A stretch of 64,000 nt of DNA from Azolla caroliniana (Eukaryota; Polypodiophyta): NCBI GenBank assembly GCA_043228905.1, contig JBHGNT010000005.1:11842001-11906000 (forward strand). The letters run 5' to 3'. The notes under the pieces were generated by a model. That model did no database searches, had not been told where the DNA came from, and saw only the letters and a list, made by a program, of their open reading frames with translations. The stretch's first letter is position 1. Each line of letters begins with the position of its first letter. Shown in pieces: positions 10,050-19,204 of this stretch. Both the position numbers and the translations under genes were made by a program.

Positions 10050-10470
10050 TGTCAGGAACAGTACTAAGACAGAGAAGGAATTAGTACTAAAAGAAGTATT
10101 AGTACTAAGAGAGGTGAAGAACTCTCGAGAGAAGGAAAGAGTGAGTGAGAGAGAGAGAGAGAGATAGATAGAGAGATGATAAGAAAAGATATATTATGTG
10201 AAGAGAATGTACAGTAGTAGCTAGGAGGCTTAAGACTGACGTTGAACCGATTTGGTTCGAAATAATGCCTCGTGCCTCCTTTTATAGTGTTCTAAGGAAT
10301 ACTCCTGAAGTTTCTAGAATGTTCCAGAGAAATCTGGAATATACATCAATTTTCTATAATAAAACATAAATGAAAATAATATTCTACGTATTACAATGTA
10401 TGGTCTAATGGTCAAGAGCTCGACCCATGTAGCATAAGGTCATGGGTTCGAGTCTTGCCATATCATGACA
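10050..10470 (-). repeat. 3' LTR of A2
   Basis: 421 bp bounded by TG and CA and nearly identical to 15287-15693. It includes a tRNA-like A box TGGTCTAATGG (10401-10411) and B box GGTTCGAGTCT (10445-10455) on the plus strand, opposite to the element. Confidence 0.92.
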
Positions 10471-10483
10471 CTATCCCCCTTTT
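10471..10483 (-). other. Polypurine tract of A2
   Basis: AAAAGGGGGATAG on the coding strand abuts the 3' LTR. Element D has a very similar tract (43462-43475), which supports kinship of A and D. Confidence 0.8.
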
Positions 10484-11245
10484 AAAACGACGAGTGTAAC
10501 GAGTCGTTTTGGATTGAGGACCCAGTTTGTCTGGATATTGATGATGGAAGTCTTCAAGAAGAGCACGAGTATTGGTGACATTCTCTATCGGTTCCCAAGT
10601 ACGTTCACTGGGACTATATCCTAGCTAATCGACTAGATAGTAGAGCTTGTTGCGAACAATCTTGGAATCAAGGATGGCGGCAACCTCGTACTCAGGTCCA
10701 TCTTCAAGCTCGATCGGGGGTGGAGGCTGTGTAATACGTCCTGGGATGGTGCTCTCTTGATAGGGTTCAAGGAGAGAACTATGAAACACCGGATGTATCC
10801 GAAGTTGTGGAGGTAGATCGAGATGAAAAGCGACATCATTAATCTTTCCTATGATACGGAAAGGACCTAATCGCCGATAATCCAACTTCTCGCATGGGCG
10901 AGTAGTCTTGATGTGTCGTCGGAGTAGCCATACCTGATCTCCAATGTTAAAACTAAATGGGAGTCGATGACGATCCGCATAAACCTTGTGTGTTTGCTGA
11001 GCTTGTTGGAGATGAGTAGATAAATCCGCTTGTATCTTGCGTAACTGCTCCAAACGATCCTCCGCACAAGGATTTGTGGACACCTCTGGGGTTTCAAGTA
11101 CACACCACCGGGGGTGACATCCCGTATAAGCATAAAATGGTGTAGCTTTAGTCGATGCGTAGATAGAGTTATTATAGGCAAATTCGGCGAAGTGGAGAAT
11201 ATCTGCCCAGTCATCCTGATGATAGCTGAGAAAGCACCGCAGGTA
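10484..11245 (-). pseudogene. A2 integrase C-terminus and chromodomain
   Basis: The integrase tail (QVWLLRRHIKTTRPCEKLDYRRLGPFRII, HPVFHSSLLEPY) runs into a chromodomain (EYEVAAILDSKI ... LYYLVD, stop, LGYSPSERTWEPIENV). Chromodomains bind modified histone tails and steer integration in chromoviruses. A TAG near 10624 splits this one. A basic tail follows to the polypurine tract. There is a frame change near 11085. Confidence 0.88.
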
Positions 11246-12525
11246 CTACTCTAGCGTTTGATTTGTTCGTTCGGCTTGGCAGTCAGTTTGTGGGTGGTAG
11301 CCGGAGGAGAGGTTACAAGTGACCTTGAGCATTTTAAAAAGGTGCTTCAAGAATTTTGACACGAACTGGGGTCCACGGTCGCTGACGATACTATCGGGAA
11401 GTCCATGATGCCGACATACTTCACGCATGACAATTTCGGCGGTGTCTTCACTGGAGATTTCCTTAGTACATGGCAAAAAATGAGCCATCTTCGTATAGGG
11501 CTCATCGTATATCGATCTACCACTGTTAGAATCGCATTGAACCCTTTAGAGACTGGAAGATCTATGATGAAGTCTAGAGCAATGGATTGCCAAGGCTTGC
11601 TTGGTATTGGTAATGGTTCTAATAAACCATATGGATGATGCCTTGGCATTTTCGCTCTGCAGCATGTGTCACAAGTCCGAACAAAATCTTCGACAAATTG
11701 TCGCATACGGGGCCACCAGAATGATCGTTGTACTAAATCTAATGTTTTAGTACTACCAAAATGCCCAGTTGTATATGTGTTATGACAGTTTTGTACTACT
11801 TGAAGGCAGGAAGAACCATTAGGAACATACAAAAGTTCTTTAAAGAAGAGTAATCCATCATGGTATTTGAATTGCCGATAGTCCGTACTTGGTAGTTGCG
11901 ACTGTGAACACGACGCTCGAGATGGATCAATTTGTGCTAGTATAGCTTGGGCGAAAGCATCTGTCTTCAGGTCCGCACGTATGATATCGATAACGTGGGA
12001 ATCCATGGGCATGCCAAAGACCTGTGTTGCTTGCAGTCGTGCCGGTCCCGAGATTACTTGCTTTTGGTTATCGAAAGTTGGCTCGCCGGGACGCGGTGCT
12101 AGGTACGAACACCGTGATAATGCATCTGCTTTCCCTTGATGTTTCCCAGGTCGATATGTAATCTTGAAGTCGAAACGCGTGAGAAAATGGGCCCACTGAG
12201 CTTGACGTCGATTTAACACACGAGCGTCTTGAAAATAGGCGAGGTTTTTGTGGTCACTGAATACAGTGACTTGATGAGAAGATCCCTCTAGAAAATGCCT
12301 CCATTGCATAAAAGAGTCCACTATAGAAAATAGCTCTTTATCATGAATTTCGTAGTTGATTTCGGCGGCGTCAAACTTGCGTGAGTGAAAAGCCACAGGA
12401 TGTAGCTTTTCATCATTACCTCGTTGTGATAGAATGCTTCCCAATGCAAAATCCGATGCGTCCGCTTCGATGATGAATGGTTTTTCTGGATCAACGTGAG
12501 CTAGAATCGGAGCCGATGTAAATGC
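11246..12525 (-). pseudogene. A2 RNase H and integrase core
   Basis: RNase H is seen as DKELFSIV, FSDHKNLAYF and RPGKHQGKADALSR. The integrase zinc finger (HNTYTTGHFG ... CDTCCRAK) and catalytic core (ALDFIIDLP, VSDRGPQFV, TDCQAERTNQ) give the D, D and E residues. The GQ of the last motif is CQ here. The chain changes frame around 11490 within the core, after VVDRYT. The N-terminal RNase H part around 12445-12525 is also out of frame. Confidence 0.88.
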
Positions 12526-14073
12526 CTATTTAAGATTCTCAAAAGCCATGTCTGCTTCTTCAGACCAAACGAACGATTGTCCCTTCCTAGTAAGTTGTGT
12601 AAGAGGCAAAACGAGCTTTGAGTAATCCTTTATAAACTTCCGGTAAAAATTGGCAAAGCCTAGAAAGCATTGCACATCCCGCACCGAACGCGGAGTCTGC
12701 CATTCTACCACCGTTTTGACCTTAGTTGGGTCCATGGAGATGCCTTCTGAGGAAATGACATAGCCAAGAAATTCCACCTGGTTGCACCCGAAACTACATT
12801 TTTCTAGCTTTGCATAGAGACCATGTTCTCGAAGTCGTTTTAGTACTAACAGTACATGAGAATCATGCTCTTCTTGGGTCTTCGAGTAAACCAGTAGATC
12901 ATCCAAATAGATGATTAGACACACATCCAAGAGATCTCGGAAAATATCATTTGCCATGTGCTGGAAGACTGTTGGCGCATTAGTGAGGCCGAACGGCATG
13001 ACCGTATACTCGAAGTGCCCATATCTGGTGCAGAACGCAGTCTTCCATTCATCTCCTGGTCGGATCCGTATGAGGTTATAGGCTTCCCCGTAAGTCGATC
13101 TTCATGAAGAACCTGGCACCATTGATCCGTTCTAAAAGACTTGAGATAAGGGGGAGTGCATACCTATTTCGGATTGTAACCTTATTCAAGCCACGGTAAT
13201 CTACAACGAGCCGAAGTGAGCCATCCTTTTTCTTGACGAAGAAAATGGGTGCGACGGCTGGAGATTTCGAATGTCGTATGAAACCATTCTCCTCTATATA
13301 GGCTCGAAGGACTTCCAGTTCGGTTGGTGACAAATTGTAGATCGGTCCCCAAGCTGGCTCTTTCCCCGGTTGTAAATCGATGGGGCAATCATATGGTCGA
13401 TGGTGAGGAAGCGTACTGGCTTGTACTTTATCAAACACATCGGCATACTGACGATACTTCTCTGGAAGTTGAACAGTGGAATCCTCTTTAGTGGTGCTGG
13501 AGGGGTTTACTGATATTGCGAAGAGGAACATTTCTTCCTTGCATCCTTCCTCACGCAACTGATGTAGTGAAATCGTTGCAATCTCATGAGTAGACCCTCG
13601 GGCTTTTCGATGCCAGATTTCTCTTGTCCGCCAATCTATGTCTGGGTTATGTAATTCGAACCATGGTAATCCTAAGACAATGGGGTGTCCTGGGATGCTA
13701 ATTATATTAAATGATATGACACATGCTAGATTATCTAGGACAACATTAACGGGCTCTGACTCTTCTATGATATTTCCTGAGGCAATGGGACGACCATCGA
13801 CGACTACTACAAGGGCAGGACACGGGAGTTTTCTGAGAGATATCTGATGAGCTTGGGCAAATTTCCTATCTATGAAGCAAGAATTAGCTCCGAAATCTAG
13901 AAGTGCTAAGACATGTACTGGAGGAGTACTTTTAGTACGAACTGTTACTTGGGCTACGAACACATTGCTAACTTGCTTAGAGGGAATGGAACCACTAATG
14001 GGCTGCACAGTTCTAGGGCTGTCCAACCAAACGGCTCCTATTTTGGCTGGACTTAGTCGTTTAACTCTTCTTC
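12526..14073 (-). pseudogene. A2 protease and reverse transcriptase
   Basis: The pol frame opens before the gag stop and reads [16 protein letters not shown] into protease, where the active site is [12 protein letters not shown] (DSG changed to DFG). RT follows: [20 protein letters not shown], the [13 protein letters not shown] motif and the catalytic YLDDLLVYS (about 12898-12909). The frame breaks around 13000-13076 in the palm. It then runs through [16 protein letters not shown] to 12526. RT motifs resemble the sushi/Tf1 branch of chromoviruses. Confidence 0.9.
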
Positions 14074-15192
14074 TAACTGACTAAGGACATCAAATTTGTT
14101 CGCTAGATTTGGGCTATTAGTACTATTAGGACTATCAGATATCCCTACTGAAATAGACTCGGATTTAGTACAATCAGAACTAGCAACTATTTGGTTTACC
14201 TGCCTTCTTGGCCTATGGGGACAGTTTACCGCGATATGCCCTGGTCCACCGCAATAAAGACATAGTCGGTTTGCTCGGCGTCGTTGCTTTTCCTCTTCCG
14301 ATAGCGGTCCATGACGACGTGTGGTGTCAATTTCCATCGGAGTTGGAGGACTTGCTAGAGGCACATTATATGACTCCCTCGGAAAAGGTTTCGCTACCAC
14401 TGAGGCATAGGTAGGCTCTGATCTTGCCCTCGGAATTTGGAATTGTCGTTCTGAACGTCTTTCGAAGAGGCGGTTGTCGCATCTCACCGCGCGACTAATT
14501 GCTTCTGTTAATGACTTTAGCTCTTCGGGGAAGGTCAAGAGTAAATCCTTGACATCGTTGCGTAAGACATAACGGAATTGCTCCATCAATGCGTGATCAT
14601 CCCAAGGGATATCGGCAGCGAGCAGGCGGAAATCTGCAGCGTATGCGGAAGCTGGACGATCACCTTGGCGTAATCGCCGGATTTTGTTGATTGTAGTCCT
14701 TATGCTGTTAGTATCTCCAAAATAGGCCTTAAACTCACTTATAAACTCTTCAAAACTATTTAATAATGGAGAATCCTTTTCCAACAATGGAGCAAACCTT
14801 GTTAACGCTGAGCCACTAAGGAGAGTGCCTACTAGTCCCACTCATGATGCATCGGTGGGATATCGAGAAGGATGCATTTGTATCACTAAACGTACCTGAT
14901 TCAAAAACCCTCTAAGTTGTGATCGGGTCCCATCAAATTTTGCAGGAAGACCGATCTTGGGTTCTTTGTGAATCCCTTGAGTGCTTGATCCTTGTTGTTG
15001 TAACGATATGATAGTCGCTTCGAGTTGTTGTACACATAGTGTCAGTTCCCCGTGTTGTTGTTTTTCCAGCGCTATTTGTTGAAGATCCCCCAAAAAGCGA
15101 TGATTTTCTTGTTCTAGTGCTACAAATTTCTCTTTTAAGCACTGGAGCTCCGAGAAAACAGATTGGTATTCCTAAGCGCTAACAATTTCCAT
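14053..15192 (-). pseudogene. A2 Gag
   Basis: The start ATG is at 15192-15190. Codon 7 is TAG where copies A1 and A3 have a sense codon, and a TGA at 14844-14842 follows PTDAS, shared with copy A1. Domains: Gln-rich coiled-coil-like N-terminus, capsid (RGFLNQVRLVIQMHPSRYPTD, RLRQGDRPASAYAADFRLLA, FRYVLRNDVKDLLLTFPEE), and one CCHC zinc knuckle CLYCGGPGHIAVNC (about 14225-14266). The frame ends at 14053 with EEELND, stop. It overlaps pol in the -1 frame at the slippery site. Confidence 0.88.
14059..14065 (-). promoter_or_regulatory. Candidate -1 frameshift site G TTA AAC
   Basis: On the coding strand GTTAAAC occurs in the gag frame as G-TTA-AAC, one codon before the gag stop TAA. It fits the X-XXY-YYZ shape only loosely because X is not uniform, but GUUAAAC is a known functional arterivirus slippery heptamer. 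The -1 frame is open from here into protease ([14 protein letters not shown]). Slippage would make Gag-Pol. A stimulatory downstream structure was not evaluated. Confidence 0.6.
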
Positions 15193-15272
15193 TTTACTAG
15201 GGAGGATAAGAGGATTAATAAGAAGATAAAAGGAAAAGGAGGAAAGGAAGAGGAGGAAAGGAAGATCGACCG

Positions 15273-15284
15273 AAATCGGTTCAA
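15273..15284 (-). other. Self-priming site of A2
   Basis: Coding-strand TTGAACCGATTT begins 2 nt (GT) after the LTR end. It is perfectly complementary to AAATCGGTTCAA in the LTR (plus coordinates 15469-15480), which starts 33 nt downstream of the TATA box TATAAAAG (15513-15506). There is no TGG tRNA primer site at the boundary. The RNA 5' end could fold back and prime. Confidence 0.75.
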
Positions 15285-15286
15285 AC

Positions 15287-15693
15287 TGTCAGGAACAGTA
15301 CTAAGACAGAGAAGGAATTAGTACTAAAAGAAGTATTAGTACTAAGAGAGGTGAAGAACTCTCGAGAGAAGGAAAGAGTGAGTGAGAGGGAGAGCGAGAG
15401 AGATGATAAGAAAAGATATATTATGTGAAGAGAATGTACAGTAGTAGCTAGGAGGCTTAAGACTGACGTTGAACCGATTTGGTTCGAAATAATGCCTCGT
15501 GCCTCCTTTTATAGTGTTCTAAGGAATACTCCTGAAGTTTCTAGAATGTTCCAAAGAAATCTGGAATATACATCAATTTTCTATAATAAAACGTAAATGA
15601 AAAAAATATTCTATTACAATGTATGGTCTAATGGTCAAGAGCTCGACCCATGTAGCATAAGGTCATGGGTTTGAGTCTTGCCATATCATGACA
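15287..15693 (-). repeat. 5' LTR of A2 with TATA box
   Basis: 407 bp. On the coding strand it runs from TGTCATGATATGG (15693) to CCTGACA (15287). TATAAAAG lies at 15513-15506. The predicted RNA start is near 15480. tRNA-like A box TGGTCTAATGG is at 15625-15635 and a B box with one change at 15668-15678, both on the plus strand. Confidence 0.92.
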
Positions 15694-15698
15694 CTTTC

Positions 15699-15968
15699 TT
15701 CACTTTCCGCATCACCGCGATCTTTGTCCGGTTGCTCCTCGTTGTCGGTCTTGTCTAGGGTTACATAGGGTTCGTCGTCAGCCCGCTTCTTGAAGATCTT
15801 TACCCGTTTCCCCGCTATAGACACTCATAGTATCGTTCCATCCAACTCACATAGTCGGTAAGTTCCATTGTCGAAAACTTTCCGAACCTCGTATGGCCCG
15901 AACCACCTTTTCGCGAACTTCCGTATTGTTGCATGTTGATGATCCAAACTACTGTCATAGACAATCAC
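15699..15968. repeat. Remaining 270 bp of the 309-bp duplication, left copy
   Basis: With 10011-10049 this makes 309 bp that align without gaps to 17141-17449. About 17 differences were counted by eye, mostly transitions. It codes for the integrase C-terminus of Gypsy B (minus strand). It ends exactly where mitochondrial-type DNA starts. Confidence 0.9.
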
Positions 15969-17140
15969 GAAAAGGGAAGGGGCCCTAGAAGGGTCGCTTT
16001 CCTTGGACCCGTGCGGGGGAGAACTTGCAGTAGAGGGAAGGGTGGGAACCCTTCCTCAAGGAATTCTGAAAAGGTTGGAAGATCTGGCCAAAGAAGGTGA
16101 TAGCCCCGTAGATCTTTCCTGGCAAGTTTGATTTCCATTACAAAATGCGGATACCGTGTTTGAATAATGATCGCTTTACGTGACTAATGGGGACCACCCT
16201 CGCGCCTAAGTATTCCTCAATGACCGATAGCGTACCACAAGTATCGTGAGGGAAAAGTGAAAAGACCCCGCCATATGCCGGGAGTGCAATAGAAAACCTG
16301 AAATCCGATGCAAACTATCAATCGAAAGAGCGAAGCTAAGAAAATGCGGTAAAGCCACTAATGTTCGATGGAACGCATACGCGAAGCTGAGAAAGCGTTG
16401 TAGCTTTCAGAGGCAAAGCCACTAATGTTCCCATACGCGAACCCTTGAGCGAAGCTTCGCGTTGTCGACTCTCACTTTAGCACTTTCCACCCTAATGGCG
16501 TACCTTTTGCATAATGGGTCAGCGAGTGAATGGGAATAGCGTCTTAAGCCATTAGGTGTAGGTGCAACGAGGTTGAATCTTCGGTGTTGTTTCTATTTAA
16601 CCCGAAACCGATTGATCTAGCCACGCATAGGTTGAATCAAGCTCTCCATAGAGGCCTTGGAGGACCGAACTCACATATGTGGCAAAATACGGGGATGACT
16701 CGTGGCTAGGGGTGAATCAAAGAGCTACGACTGAGCTATGACTCCGTCGTTCCTTTGTTGAAGTTTGAATGACCACAAGAAGAGGGAAAAGGAGTCCTCC
16801 TCTAGCCTTTTGCCCCACAAGCGTGCGAATGCTTTTTCAATAACTGGCTCATAACGGTGAAACCAGCTTACCCTTTGAGAGTAATGGCCACACTATGGGA
16901 AGTCATGAAAGCTTCTCTCCCTTTATTGCGGTCGAGTGCCCCAGCAAGCAAGCACGCACGCCCTCAACGACGAGGAATAAAGTGGGTCAGGCCCCAAGAT
17001 GAAAGCAAGTCAATTTTGGTAGGCGGTTAGCTAACGCCAACCTAGGTTCAACAAGCAAGCAAACAAGCCAGAATGCGCCAGGATAGGTGCCCCGAGACCA
17101 ACACTTAAACAATCCAAGGTCCCACCACCAAAAGGTCTTG
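15969..17140. other. Nuclear insertion of plant mitochondrial DNA
   Basis: A 1172-bp block of different base composition lies between the two 309-bp copies of Gypsy B sequence. Its middle is mitochondrial large-subunit rRNA; the ends (15969-16074, 16720-17140) carry no recognised gene but have the GC-rich look of plant mitochondrial spacer (GCAAGCAAGCACGCACGCCC). It is a numt inserted in a retrotransposon. Confidence 0.8.
16075..16715 (+). pseudogene. rrn26: Mitochondrial 26S rRNA fragment (rrn26)
   Basis: Conserved LSU rRNA segments are recognisable in order: GGTGATAGCCCCGTAG, GACCGATAGCG, GTATCGTGAGGGAAAAGTGAAAAG, TGGCGTACCTTTTGCATAATGGGTCAGCGAG, CCCGAAACCGATTGATCTAGCC and TTGGAGGACCGAAC ... 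GGGGATGACTCGTGGCTAGGGGTGAA. The wording TGTGGCAAAATACGG fits plant mitochondrial rather than plastid 23S. It covers part of the 5' half of the molecule. There are many C-to-T/G-to-A changes and a local duplication (GCCACTAATGTTC twice, about 16355-16430), so it is non-functional. Confidence 0.85.
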
Positions 17141-17449
17141 TTCTCCCCTTATGTCGACTACGAGTTGAAGTCCACTTTCTTCACTTTCCGCATCACCACG
17201 ATCTTTTTCCAGTTGCTCCTCGTTGTCGGTCTTGTCTAGGGTTACATAAGGTTCGTCATCAGTCCACTTCTTGAAGATCTTTACCCGTTTCCCCACTATA
17301 GGCACTCGTAGTATCGTTCCATCCAACTTGCATAGTCGGTAAGTTTCGTTGTCGAAAACTTTCCGAACCTCGTATGGCCCAAACCACCTTTTCGCGAACT
17401 TCCGTATCGTTGTATGTTGATGATCCAAACTACTGTCATAGACAATCAC
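17141..17449. repeat. 309-bp duplication, right copy
   Basis: The right copy continues without a break into Gypsy B integrase (17450 onward) and abuts mitochondrial DNA on its left. Identical length to the left copy after removing A2 indicates a duplication made at the time of, or around, the insertion. Confidence 0.9.
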
Positions 17450-17584
17450 CCAATCTCCTTCTTCAATCTTTCGTGGTCGTAGTCGGTGCTTTGTGTCAAA
17501 CCGGCTTTTGTTCCGGAATCGCGCTTCTTGTTGTCGACGTGTTGCTTCCGCTATGTCTTCCGGTATTCCCTCTAGTTGTCGTAT
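17141..17584 (-). pseudogene. Gypsy B integrase C-terminal domain
   Basis: The minus frame reads RLRPRKIEEGDW, then IVYDSSLDHQHTTIRKF, KRWFGPYEVRKVF, YRLCKLDGTILRVPIVGKRVKIFKKW. This is the SH3-like/GPY tail of Gypsy integrases that binds DNA. It is separated from the core by a stop near 17585. After 17141 the frame enters mitochondrial DNA. Confidence 0.8.
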
Positions 17585-18520
17585 CTAGACCACTAGTAAT
17601 TCTTCCTGGCTCATCTCTTCCTTCCACGGTAGCATTGTCCATGTCGCAATTGCAGTTTCCGTCGGCATTACCGGTGCTTGTCCAGTCATAAGTTCTATCG
17701 GCATATAACCGGTTACGGAACTATGCGTCGTTCGATTCGCCCATAGTGCATACGGGAGCATCTGCGGCCAATCCTTCACCTTTCCGTCGCATGCTTTGGC
17801 AAGTGCTTTGACGATCGGACTATGTCCTCCTTCGATTTTCCCGTTGGCCTCCGGATTGTATGCCATTGTTAGTGTTAACCAAACTCCATGTTTGGTGAAG
17901 AATTCCCTAGCTTTATCAGAGTCAAGTTCTCCCCGATGCGCAATCACTTGTCCTACACACCCATACCTGCAAAACACCTCCTCCAAAAGAAATTGGCATA
18001 CCGCAGAACACGTTTTCCTTCGTAGCGCCCGACCTTCTACTTGATTTGTGAGATCTTCCCGAGCTAACACCAAGTACTTCTTTTGTCCGATCCCAGTTGG
18101 CATGGCTACAATGTCGACCATCCATTTGAAGTTGATTGCCAGTGAGAATGTTGGATGTAACTCATCTCGGTGTCGAACTTCGGAGTAGATTTGACACTTC
18201 TCGCAGCTTTCTGTGAACTCCACTATATCTTTGTACATATTCTTCCACCAATATTTTTGTTTGATTTTCACAAAAGTTGCCCATGTCCCTCGATGTCCAG
18301 CCCAATCGGATTCGTGAAACTCGGACATTATCCAGTTTCGTTGCTCTTTCGTCCCAACTACCCGAAGTGGTATGCCATCCGGTCTTTTCAGCTCCCTCCA
18401 TATTAATCCATTTTTCAAGAAGAACTTTTGGACTTGCCTCTTCCTCCTTCGGATCTCGGGTCTCTTCTCTTTATCGTCCGATGATTCCTCAATCTCTTGT
18501 AGCACCTTCCCGATCATCAA
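17585..18520 (-). pseudogene. Gypsy B integrase core
   Basis: The zinc finger (HESDWAGHRGTWATFVKIKQKYWW, SCEKCQIYSE) is followed by the core: D in KWMVDIVAMP, a degenerate second motif (VIAHRGELDSDKAREFF, usually DGG/DRG) and E in NGKIEGGH. The pattern KYLVLAREDLTNQVEGRAL is typical of a Gypsy branch distinct from the common plant chromovirus and Tat/Athila types. The second catalytic Asp appears changed to His or lost. Confidence 0.82.
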
Positions 18521-18639
18521 GCTTTCTCCCTCGTATTCCTCTTTTCAGAATTCTCGGATTACATTTACTCGGCATATGTGCTCCGAAGCAAAGTAGTCTT
18601 CAGAAACTTCTTCATTATTGGATTCGGCTATGTCTTCTC

Positions 18640-19204
18640 TGAACCGAGCCCTTGATAGCATATCTACTACCGCGTTGTCTTTTCCGGAGATGTGTCAGAC
18701 GTCCGGGTTAAGCGACTTAACATATGCAATCCATCTTAGCATAGCCACATCCGGTATCGTGCAACACCACATCATCCCGAGTATCGGAAGACAATCCATT
18801 TCGATCACTACTTCGGCTCCGATCAAATAATCTCGATCCGATTTGATTGCCGACACGACTCCCCATAATTCTCTTTTGACTTGTGCATATCCACGTTGGC
18901 TTTCGTTGAGAACCTTTGCTCCGAATTGGATCAGATATCGCAAACCATCCGAATCGGCTTGATTGATGACCCATCCGATCCCGGTTGGACTTGTATCAAC
19001 CGTTACTATGATTGGTCGCTCATAGCTCGGCTTCTTAAGTGTTTCAGCCCTCCGTAGTGTTTTCTTGACCTTCTTCATGGCTTTGGTGTGTTCCGGTTTC
19101 CATTCAAACTTCTTTCCCTTCCGCAATAAGTGATAGAGTGGGTCCACAATATCTGCATAGTGCGGAATCCATATGTGATAAAATGCACAAGATCCAAGAA
19201 ACCT
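18640..19204 (-). pseudogene. Gypsy B RNase H
   Basis: DPLYHLLRKGKKFEWKPEH marks the RT/RNase H junction, then VTVDTSPTGIGWVINQ with the first catalytic Asp, YAQVKRELWGVVSAIK with the Glu and VVIEMDCLPIL with the third Asp. It removes RNA template during cDNA synthesis. A frame change near 19147-19204 separates it from RT. Confidence 0.8.

Larger units (their letters stand above)
10050..15693 (-). mobile_element. Complete chromodomain Ty3/gypsy element A2
   Basis: LTRs at 10050-10470 and 15287-15693 begin TGTCAT and end TGACA on the coding strand. They are flanked by a perfect 5-bp target duplication ctttc (10045-10049, 15694-15698). Order on the minus strand: LTR, self-priming site, gag, protease, RT, RNase H, integrase, chromodomain, polypurine tract, LTR. 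Outside a short GA-repeat tract the LTRs differ at only a handful of positions by eye, so insertion is fairly recent, yet several nonsense codons and frame breaks are present. It sits in the left copy of the 309-bp duplication, so it is younger than the mitochondrial insertion. Confidence 0.95.

Noticed and set aside
10401-10455. Possible tRNA genes in the LTRs of families A and B
   Set aside because: A- and B-box-like sequences are present but I could not pair acceptor or anticodon stems, and they repeat with the LTR. Reported as tRNA-like promoter boxes only.
10050-15693. Endogenous pararetrovirus or plant virus
   Set aside because: All RT-bearing units have LTRs, integrase and target duplications and lack movement or coat proteins, so they are LTR retrotransposons.
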